Shown here: positions 58,393 to 64,000 of the stretch, one piece after another
Position numbering within the stretch: position 1 is the stretch's first letter
Layout of the letters: the number at the start of each line of letters is the position of its first letter
Assembly (NCBI GenBank): GCA_017994695.1
Contig: JAGOKF010000005.1
Coordinates: 1-64,000 of the forward strand
DNA length: 64,000 nucleotides
Origin: Myxococcota bacterium
GTDB lineage: Bacteria > Myxococcota_A > UBA9042 > DTJE01
Reading direction: 5' to 3'
Notes under the pieces: model-generated
The model's database searches: none
What the model was told of the DNA's origin: nothing
The model's input: only the letters and a program-made list of their open reading frames with translations
Position numbers and translations under genes: made by a program

Positions 58393-59050
58393 TGCGTTCG
58401 GCCACCGGGGCGAAGGTCCGCCGGTGGCAGGGACAGGGGCCCAGGAGGTCCAGGGCCGCCAGGTGGTCGGCGGTGCCGTAGCCCTTGTTCCGGGCAAACC
58501 CGTAGCCCGGCCACTGCCGGTCCGCCTGGTCCATCCAAGCGTCCCGGGTCACCTTCGCCGCGATCGAGGCCGCGGCCACGGTCCACGAGAGGGCATCCCC
58601 GTGGGGCCAGGCCCTCTGGGGCCACGCCAGGCGGGGCACGGGCTGGTTGCCGTCCACGACCACCAGCCCCACGGCACCCTCCCAGCGGAGGGCCTCCAGG
58701 GCCAGGCGCATCGCCTCGAAGGTGGCCTGGAGGATGTTGACCTGGTCGATCCGGTCGGCGGCGACCTGGCCGATCCCGACCCGGGCCTCCCGGAACAGGC
58801 GGGCCGCCAGGACTTCCCGCCGGCGGGCCGACAGGGTCTTGCTGTCCCGGAGTCCTTCGGGATCGAAGCCCTCGGGGAGCACCACGGCGGCGGCCACCAC
58901 GGGCCCGGCGAGGCAGCCCCGCCCCGCCTCGTCCACGCCGATCAGGGGGCGGATCCCCCGGGCGGCGGCCCAGGCTTCCACGACGCCAGGAGTCCTCGGA
59001 AGTTCCTCCCCGAGGTCCAGGGAGGCCTGTCGGGAGGAACCGGATCTCAC
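58364..59050 (-). CDS. rnhB: Ribonuclease HII
   Basis: Removes RNA from RNA-DNA hybrids and single ribonucleotides from DNA. It has 228 residues. The active-site motif is [13 protein letters not shown] (Asp40, Glu41), with VVVDG and AKVTRDAWM supplying further acidic residues. The start is a GTG whose last two bases are part of the rplS stop (GTGA), which supports translational coupling. About 30 residues precede the catalytic motif, somewhat more than usual. The 3' end overlaps yraN on the other strand. Confidence 0.94.
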   Translation of the reverse strand: MRSGSSRQASLDLGEELPRTPGVVEAWAAARGIRPLIGVDEAGRGCLAGPVVAAAVVLPEGFDPEGLRDSKTLSARRREVLAARLFREARVGIGQVAADRIDQVNILQATFEAMRLALEALRWEGAVGLVVVDGNQPVPRLAWPQRAWPHGDALSWTVAAASIAAKVTRDAWMDQADRQWPGYGFARNKGYGTADHLAALDLLGPCPCHRRTFAPVAERIRRHPPAGR

Positions 59051-59454
59051 GCGGTGGGCTCGTCCTCGGCGGACTCGGCCGTGCCGGTCACCGGGGGCAC
59101 GGGCAGGTGGCGCCGCTTCTCGCGGATCTTGGCCGCCTTGCCCCGGAGGCCCCGGAGGTAGTTCAGCTTCGCCCGGCGCACGCGCCCTTCCTGGATCACC
59201 TCCAGCATCGCGATCATCGGGCTGTGGACCGGGAAGATCCGCTCGACGCCGACGCCGTAGCTGATCTTGCGGACGGTGAAGGTCTCGTGGGCCCCGCTGC
59301 CGGACCGGCCGATCACGACGCCCTCGTAGACCTGGATGCGCTCCTTGTCCCCTTCCCGGACCCGGAAGTGGACCTTCACGGTGTCGCCGGGATGGAAGTC
59401 CGGCAGATCGGCGCGCAGGTGAATCGTCCCGAGCCTCTGAATCGTCTTGTGCAT
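59047..59454 (-). CDS. rplS: 50S ribosomal protein L19
   Basis: Ribosomal protein at the 30S-50S interface, 135 residues. Recognisable segments are [52 protein letters not shown] and [18 protein letters not shown]. The C-terminal 20 residues (Pro/Thr/Glu-rich) extend beyond typical L19. It is driven by its own strong promoter as well as read-through from trmD, and is coupled to rnhB. Confidence 0.97.
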   Translation of the reverse strand: MHKTIQRLGTIHLRADLPDFHPGDTVKVHFRVREGDKERIQVYEGVVIGRSGSGAHETFTVRKISYGVGVERIFPVHSPMIAMLEVIQEGRVRRAKLNYLRGLRGKAAKIREKRRHLPVPPVTGTAESAEDEPTA

Positions 59455-59502
59455 GCGGCACCTCTGTAATGGCCCCGGCAGGGGCGGCCGAAAAGGCGGC
59501 TG

Positions 59503-59532
59503 ATTATACGGGGGGTCCCAGCAATCGGTCAA
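59503..59532 (-). promoter_or_regulatory. Strong internal promoter of rplS
   Basis: Minus strand TTGACC (59532-59527), 18 bases, perfect TATAAT (59508-59503). The -10 straddles the stop codon of the SPOUT gene. The leader of about 40 bases can form a GCCCC/GGGGC hairpin before the GAGGT ribosome site. Confidence 0.6.
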
Positions 59533-60085
59533 GCATGATTGCAAGGGCTGCCCGGACGGGCAGGTGGTGGAACCCGGCCCGGCCCCGGATGGGCTCCAGG
59601 CGCACGTCCCCCCGGTCCATCACCTCGGGGGCGAGCCCCCAGCCGGTCCCCAGGACCAGCATCCAGGACCGCCCGGTCTCCGAGGCGATCCGCTGTCGCA
59701 GTTCCTGGAACGGGGTGAGGTTCCCCTCGGCCCGGGCGCTGGTGACCACCTGGAGGACCGGGCGGCCCCAGACGCCCTGGAAATCCTCCACGGCGGCCTC
59801 CAGGGAGGGGGCCGTCCGGACCCGGGCCATCGCCGGGACCCTCGGGTGCCGTTCCTTGTAGCCCTCGCCGGTGACCCAGTGCCCCAGGATGCGCTCGATC
59901 ATCTCCCGCTGGGCCGTCACCGGGGTCACCAGGTAGTAGGGGCCGACGTCGTAGGTCCGGCAGATCCGGGCGATGTCGTGGAGGTCCAGGGAGGTGAAGG
60001 CGGTGGTCACGACGGCCCCGGTCCGGTCCAGCACGGGATGGTGCACCAGGGCGACCGCCAGCGGGGTCCCGGGCCGGTCGTTCAT
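59504..60085 (-). CDS. SPOUT-class RNA methyltransferase-like protein (TM1570/COG4752 type)
   Basis: Predicted SAM-dependent RNA methyltransferase of 193 residues with a knotted SPOUT fold. The cofactor knot is suggested by LGTGWGL near 150. The N-terminus [15 protein letters not shown] and the segment [16 protein letters not shown] match the Thermotoga TM1570/COG4752 group, whose genes also lie beside trmD and rplS. Its RNA target is unknown. It starts in an ATGA overlap with trmD. Confidence 0.82.
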   Translation of the reverse strand: MNDRPGTPLAVALVHHPVLDRTGAVVTTAFTSLDLHDIARICRTYDVGPYYLVTPVTAQREMIERILGHWVTGEGYKERHPRVPAMARVRTAPSLEAAVEDFQGVWGRPVLQVVTSARAEGNLTPFQELRQRIASETGRSWMLVLGTGWGLAPEVMDRGDVRLEPIRGRAGFHHLPVRAALAIMLDRLLGPPV

Positions 60086-60870
60086 CGCCCGTCCTCCCGG
60101 TCGGGCGCGGCCTGGGGCCGTCCCAGGGGCAGGGGGGCCTTCGGGGACCCCCTGGGGCGTTCCACGACGACCTCGATCACCCGGGCGGCGATGTCCGGGC
60201 GCATCCGGCGGGTCTTCTCCAGGGCCGCCTCCCGGCGCCACCGGGCGACCTCCTGGTGGTTGCCCCCCAGCAGCACCTCGGGCACCCGGTGCCCCTCGAA
60301 CTCCGGGGGCCGGGTGTACTGGGGATGCTCCAGCAGGCCGTGCTCGTGGGACTCTTCGGCCAGGGACCCCTCGTTGCCCAGCACCCCGGGCACGAGGCGG
60401 GCGACGGAATCCAGGACCACCAGCGCCGCCGGCTCGCCGCCGCTCAGCACGTAGTCCCCGATGCAGACCTCCTCGTCGACGTAGTGCCGGGCGATCCGCT
60501 CGTCCACGCCCTCGTAGTGCCCGCAGACCAGGATGATCCCCGCCGGGTCCGCCGCGTAGCGCCGGGCGGTTTCCTGGCGGTAGATCGCCCCGGAGGCCGA
60601 CAGCAGCACGACCCGTCCCCCGGGCTGGGCCTCCCGGGCGGCCCGGATGGCCGCCGCCAGGGGCTCGGGCTTCATCACCATCCCCGGTCCCCCGCCGTAG
60701 GGAACGTCATCCACGGTCCGGTGCCGATCCGGGGCAAAGTCCCGGACCTGGATCGTCCGGATCTCCAGAAGCCCCGCCGCGATGGCCCGGGCGGTGATGG
60801 ACCACCCGACGGCCTGGCGGATCATCTCCGGGAAGATGGTGATCACCGTGATGGGATAGGGTCCCGTCAC
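60082..60870 (-). CDS. trmD: tRNA (guanine-N1)-methyltransferase TrmD
   Basis: Methylates G37 of tRNAs with a G at position 36, preventing frameshifts. It has 262 residues. The SPOUT core shows DDVPYGGGPGMVMKPEP, VCGHYEGVDERI and IGDYVLSGGE, followed by the C-terminal helical domain with RRPDI-like residues (RMRPDIAARV) and a Pro/Arg tail. It overlaps rimM upstream and the SPOUT gene downstream by 4 bases each. Confidence 0.97.
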   Translation of the reverse strand: MTGPYPITVITIFPEMIRQAVGWSITARAIAAGLLEIRTIQVRDFAPDRHRTVDDVPYGGGPGMVMKPEPLAAAIRAAREAQPGGRVVLLSASGAIYRQETARRYAADPAGIILVCGHYEGVDERIARHYVDEEVCIGDYVLSGGEPAALVVLDSVARLVPGVLGNEGSLAEESHEHGLLEHPQYTRPPEFEGHRVPEVLLGGNHQEVARWRREAALEKTRRMRPDIAARVIEVVVERPRGSPKAPLPLGRPQAAPDREDGR

Positions 60871-61391
60871 CTCAGGTCCTCCAGGGCCCCGGGCTCCAGG
60901 ACCACCCGGTCCCGCCCGACCTCCCGGACGAAGCCCGCGGCGACGGGGACCAGCACCTCGGTCCCCTGGGCGTCCACCTCCAGCACGTCGGTGGCGCCCC
61001 GGAATACGCCCCGGACGCGGCCCACCTCGGTGCCGTCGGGCAGCCGGACCGGCAGGCCCGGCAGGTCGTCGTAGTAGAACTCCCCGTCGTCCAGGGGCGG
61101 CAGGGCGGCCCGGGGCACCAGCAGCACGCCGCCCCGGAGGGTCTCGGCCGCGGTCCGGTCCGGGATCCCCCGGAAGGCGACCAGCACCCCCTTGGCCGCC
61201 AGGCGGCGCCCCCGGACGATCAGCCGGGTCTCCCGGCCGGCGGGGAGCCGGACGGTGACCTCCATGCCCACCTCCGGCAGGTCCGACGCGGGGAAGTGGA
61301 GGTGCAGGGTCACCTCGCCCCGGAGTCCGTGGGGGGACCCCAGGCGACCGATCTCGACGAGGCGTTCGGGCTGCACGGCGCCGCCGATCAC
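60867..61391 (-). CDS. rimM: 16S rRNA processing protein RimM
   Basis: Helps mature the 30S subunit near ribosomal protein S19. It has 174 residues from a GTG that overlaps the khpA stop (GTGA). The N-terminal domain has [16 protein letters not shown]. The PRC-barrel C-terminal domain has [28 protein letters not shown] and [11 protein letters not shown]. Standard length and position in the cluster. Confidence 0.95.
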   Translation of the reverse strand: MIGGAVQPERLVEIGRLGSPHGLRGEVTLHLHFPASDLPEVGMEVTVRLPAGRETRLIVRGRRLAAKGVLVAFRGIPDRTAAETLRGGVLLVPRAALPPLDDGEFYYDDLPGLPVRLPDGTEVGRVRGVFRGATDVLEVDAQGTEVLVPVAAGFVREVGRDRVVLEPGALEDLR

Positions 61392-61630
61392 TCGACGATC
61401 TCGAGGACCGCCCGCTTTCGCATCTTGGTGGCCGCGGCGTTGACGACGGTCCGGAGGGCCTTGGCGGTCCGGCCCTGCTTGCCGATGACCTTGCCCATGT
61501 CCCCCTTGGCCACTCGGAGTTCCAGCACCGTGGTCTGTTCCGCCTGGACCTCGTGGACCTCCACCTCGTCGGGGTTGTCCACCAGGGCCTTGGCCAGGAA
61601 GACGACCAGTTCCCGGAGTTCCAGCGCCAT
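61388..61630 (-). CDS. khpA: KH-domain RNA-binding protein KhpA
   Basis: Small RNA-binding protein of 80 residues. The KH domain has the GxxG-type loop in [16 protein letters not shown]. In the family it acts in RNA regulation, in some bacteria with a partner KhpB/Jag, which is not seen here. It follows rpsP by 12 bases, the usual neighbour order. Confidence 0.93.
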   Translation of the reverse strand: MALELRELVVFLAKALVDNPDEVEVHEVQAEQTTVLELRVAKGDMGKVIGKQGRTAKALRTVVNAAATKMRKRAVLEIVE

Positions 61631-61642
61631 CGACTACCCCCC

Positions 61643-61897
61643 TCACGACTGGGCGGGGCCCTCGGCCAGGTGCTTTTTCAGGAGCCCGTCCACGGCCTCG
61701 GTGGGCTGGGCGCCGACGGACAGCCAGTACCGGACCCGGTCGGCCTTCAGCGTCACCGCCGGGGGGTCCTGCCTGGGGTCATACGTTCCGAGCAGTTCCA
61801 GGTACCGACCATCCCGCTTCGCCTGGGAATCCATCGCGACGATGCGGTAGAAGGGCCGCTTCTTCATGCCGAAACGCGCCAGTCTCAGTTTCACCAT
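61643..61897 (-). CDS. rpsP: 30S ribosomal protein S16
   Basis: Ribosomal protein of 84 residues: MVKLRLARFGMKKRPFYRIV, DSQAKRDGRYLELLGTYDP and KADRVRYWLSVGAQPTEAV are diagnostic. AAAGGAGAT lies at optimal distance from the ATG. It is the first gene of the seven-gene translation and RNA cluster that ends with rnhB. Confidence 0.97.
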   Translation of the reverse strand: MVKLRLARFGMKKRPFYRIVAMDSQAKRDGRYLELLGTYDPRQDPPAVTLKADRVRYWLSVGAQPTEAVDGLLKKHLAEGPAQS

Positions 61898-61945
61898 CGG
61901 GTTCGATCTCCTTTGCCGTCCGAGCGGCGATGCCAAACCTGGCGG

Positions 61946-61973
61946 AACATAGCACAGGTCGGTGATATTGCAA
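61946..61973 (-). promoter_or_regulatory. Promoter of the rpsP-rnhB cluster
   Basis: Minus strand TTGCAA (61973-61968), 16 bases, TATGTT (61951-61946), about 48 bases before the rpsP ATG. Confidence 0.5.
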
Positions 61974-62127
61974 GTGCCTCCCGGCCGGTGGACACTTCGG
62001 GGGGCCCTCCCGGCGCACCGGCCCCGGACCCGGACACCGCGGGCCCGGCCGGGGGGTCTTCCGGAGCATTCGTGCCCGCGGGCGCCCCCTGGCCGAGGCC
62101 GCGGGGGCCCGGGCGAAGGAGGAACCC

Positions 62128-62762
62128 ATGGCACGACGGATCGCGGTCGCCGCGGCCTGGGCGATGGTGAGCCTAGCGGCCTGAGGCCGGGGGGGCCGGG
62201 ACGGCAGGCCGGGATGCGGAGGCGGTCCCGGACGTGGTTCCCGACGACGTGCCGGTCGCGGGGGAGACCCCGGACCCCGATCCGGACGGCGGCGACGCGT
62301 TGCCGGTGGCCGATCCGTCGGCCGACTTCCCGGGAGGGGTCGACGCATCCGTTCGGGATTTCCCGGAGGACGCCCCGGGGGACCCGGAGGCGGCCCCCGA
62401 TTCCTCGGGGCAATGCGGCAACGGCACGGTCGAGCCCCCGGCGGAGGCCTGCGAGCGCTTCGAGACGCACCCCTGCACGGACTTCGGATGGAACGAATCC
62501 CGACGGGAGCGGCACCCCCGACGGGACCCGCCGGTGCCTGATGGCCGTGGGAGTGGGGGGCCGAATCCGGGTCACGAAGGTCGAGGGGCTCTACGGGGAG
62601 GACGGAGGGCCGTCGCCCTACGGGGGAGGCCGCCTGGCCTTCCGGACCGAGGGCATCGTGCTCTACTGGCTGGGCGAGACGCCATACGGCCGGGACCTGT
62701 CCGCGGACTTCGAGAAGCCGGGCGGCGTCAACGGCGTCGGGATGTGCCAGCGGCTGCCCTGA
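62128..62762 (+). pseudogene. Frameshifted Asp/Pro-rich Cys-motif lipoprotein
   Basis: A remnant or mis-sequenced lipoprotein gene. AAGGAGG and ATG at 62128 open a signal peptide (RIAVAAAWAMVSLAA) that meets TGA at 62182, exactly where the lipobox Cys should be. The next reading frame (from 62183) continues with an Asp/Pro/Gly/Ala-rich linker and the motif CGNGTVEPPAEAC, typical of lipoproteins in this window. Near 62490-62500 coding character moves to the third frame, which runs through RIRVTKVEGLYGEDGGPSPY to a stop at 62762. Both shifts have the same sense: one base too many, or two missing. About 210 residues if repaired. Confidence 0.65.
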
Positions 62763-62829
62763 CGGAGGCCCGGCCGAACGATGAAGGTCGATCGCAAGGC
62801 GGCCCGCTGATCCCCTCGGCGGTCCCCGG

Positions 62830-62858
62830 TTGACACCTCCGGAGGCCCGTTCGATTCT
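62830..62858 (+). promoter_or_regulatory. Putative promoter of the subtilisin-like protease gene
   Basis: TTGACA (62830-62835), 17 bases, GATTCT (62853-62858). GGAGGG follows at about 62866, before the GTG at 62879. Confidence 0.4.
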
Positions 62859-62878
62859 CGCTGCCGGAGGGCATCCCC

Positions 62879-64000
62879 GTGTCCAGGTTCCGGGTCGGCT
62901 TCATCCTGCTTGGGCTGTTCCTGCTCCCCTGCCTCCCCGGGCGCGCCCGGGTCCCCGATGGCCCCGCCGTTTCCGGCCGCGACGACCCGGCGCCCCTGTT
63001 CTACGTGGATTCCCGGGGTCGCCGGGTCCCGCTCCGGGAGGCCCCGGACCGGGTGCTGGTGGTCGCCGCCCCCGGACGCCTGGAACCCGGGGATCCGGTC
63101 CTTCAGGCCCTGGGAGTCGCGGGGGTGCAGTGGCTGGGAGCAGCGGCGGAGGCCCAGGCGGTACTGCGGTTCGATCCTTCCCGGGCAGGCGATCCGGTGG
63201 CCGCCGCCAGGACGCTGGAACGTCTGGGCCGGGTCTCCCGGGTCGGTCGTTCCTTCCTCGGAAGCGGCGGTGCGGAAGTCTTCCACCTGGACCGGGAGGT
63301 GGTCCTCGCCCTGCGGGAGCCCTCCGTTGTTCTCCCGGACTCCCTGGCCGCCGGGAAGGGGATCCTCGCATCCCGCCCCATCGATCGACGGGGCTTCGTC
63401 CACGTCGCCCGGACCCGGGACGCCGACGCCGCCCTGGCCGCCGCGACGGCCCTGGCGGGACGGCCGGAGGTCCGGTGGGCGGTCCCCGACTTCGTGATCC
63501 CCTATGTGCTGCACGGGGCTCCGGCCGATCCCCTCTTTCCGCGCCAGTGGCACCTGCTCCCGGGCCCCGGGGGCATCGACGTCCAAGGGGCCTGGGAACT
63601 GGTCGAGGGGGCGCCCGGCCGGGCCCAGATCACGGTGGCCGTGATCGACACCGGCCTGGACACGACCCACGCCGAGTTCGCGGGCCGGGTGGTCCCGGGC
63701 TGGGACACGCTGGGACAGGACCCCGATCCCTGGCCCGGAACCAAGGCGATCCACGCCCACGGGACGCACTGTGCCGGGCTGATCGGGGCGGCCCGGGACG
63801 GCCGGGGGGTCGTCGGGGTCTGCCCGGAATGCCGCCTGATGGGGGTGCGGTTCCTGGAGGGGTTCGGGCTGCCCGAGTACTGGGGGCAGTTGTCCACCGG
63901 GGCCGAGGCCCTCCGGAGGGCGGCCGATGCAGGAGCCGAGGTCCTGTCCAACTCCTGGGGCATCCAGCCGGTCAACAAGCAGCCCTTCCGCCCCGACGGC
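62879..64000 (+). CDS. Subtilisin-like (S8) serine protease, C-terminus off window
   Basis: Exported protease, 374 residues visible. The GTG start follows GGAGGG. A signal peptide (about 1-22) and a propeptide of about 200 residues come first, the latter probably acting as intramolecular chaperone. The catalytic domain begins near PADPLFPRQWHLL. Catalytic Asp257 is in VAVIDTGLD and His294 in HGTHCAG. The segment VLSNSWGIQP is the usual Asn-containing strand before the oxyanion hole. The Ser motif lies beyond base 64000, so catalytic completeness cannot be judged. Confidence 0.9.
   Translation, partial: MSRFRVGFILLGLFLLPCLPGRARVPDGPAVSGRDDPAPLFYVDSRGRRVPLREAPDRVLVVAAPGRLEPGDPVLQALGVAGVQWLGAAAEAQAVLRFDPSRAGDPVAAARTLERLGRVSRVGRSFLGSGGAEVFHLDREVVLALREPSVVLPDSLAAGKGILASRPIDRRGFVHVARTRDADAALAAATALAGRPEVRWAVPDFVIPYVLHGAPADPLFPRQWHLLPGPGGIDVQGAWELVEGAPGRAQITVAVIDTGLDTTHAEFAGRVVPGWDTLGQDPDPWPGTKAIHAHGTHCAGLIGAARDGRGVVGVCPECRLMGVRFLEGFGLPEYWGQLSTGAEALRRAADAGAEVLSNSWGIQPVNKQPFRPDG

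Noticed and set aside
62182-62184. TGA as a selenocysteine codon at the lipobox position
   Set aside because: The downstream frame after the TGA is not coding-like; the sensible continuation is in another frame. A frameshift explains it better.
1-64000. Prophage, insertion sequence, integrase or genomic-island boundary
   Set aside because: No transposase, integrase or phage gene, no terminal repeats, and no change in base composition or codon character that I could see. The tRNA has no adjacent integrase.

Overview
This is a densely packed, very GC-rich bacterial chromosome segment with about 49 protein-coding genes, one tRNA and one clear pseudogene. I see no phage, IS element, plasmid or CRISPR signature. 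The content points to a deltaproteobacterial, probably Myxococcota-like, organism with a Gram-negative envelope. The evidence is a MYXO-CTERM-like sorting tail (gene at 16834), a zinc-ribbon Ser/Thr kinase with a HRDLS catalytic loop, MopE-like and other Cys-rich surface proteins, an FG-GAP lipoprotein, a TamB/Omp85 pair and a tetraheme cytochrome c3. The taxonomic placement is inference from gene content, not a phylogeny.

Layout. 1-5778: a serine-hydrolase lipoprotein (minus, cut by the window edge) diverges from an RND efflux adaptor/permease pair. 5937-12265: a tetraheme cytochrome c, then a complete hypABCDEF set for [NiFe]-hydrogenase maturation with no hydrogenase structural gene in view. 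12343-20910: a Wzc-like tyrosine autokinase, a LysE-type exporter, purF, a MYXO-CTERM phospholipase-C-like protein, bacterioferritin and a short-chain dehydrogenase. 21027-27668: a TPR membrane protein followed by two Cys-rich lipoproteins, one of them 1,401 residues with ten MopE-type repeats. 27735-38255: a kinase that diverges from tamB and a large Omp85 protein across a nested inverted repeat, then an RsuA-type pseudouridine synthase. 38420-39898: a four-gene overlapping operon of a DUF2505-like protein and three consecutive EutN/CcmL-type microcompartment vertex proteins, with no other shell gene anywhere in the window. This is the most unusual locus here.

39955-49472: an FG-GAP lipoprotein, a zinc-ribbon membrane protein, a radical-SAM protein, a coiled-coil zinc-ribbon protein, a tRNA(CAT) with promoter and terminator, a DHH phosphoesterase, a tandem-ACT protein, grpE and a degenerate M20-like protein. 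49556-57950: penicillin acylase, xseA, a Cys-rich lipoprotein, a TIGR02757-type protein and a membrane glycosyltransferase. 58039-61897: yraN facing the conserved translation cluster rpsP-khpA-rimM-trmD-SPOUT-rplS-rnhB. 62128-64000: a frameshifted lipoprotein pseudogene and the start of a subtilisin-like protease that runs off the end.

Genes inside operons usually overlap by 4 bases (ATGA or GTGA). Several convergent pairs overlap or nearly touch, and only one convincing intrinsic terminator is visible. Many upstream regions carry a TTG-type -35 and a -10 spaced by 16-18 bases, several of the -10s being TAGCAT or CAGCAT. Two or three promoters sit so close to the start codon that leaderless mRNAs are predicted. 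No gap exceeds about 340 bases (45609-45948, which holds the tRNA).
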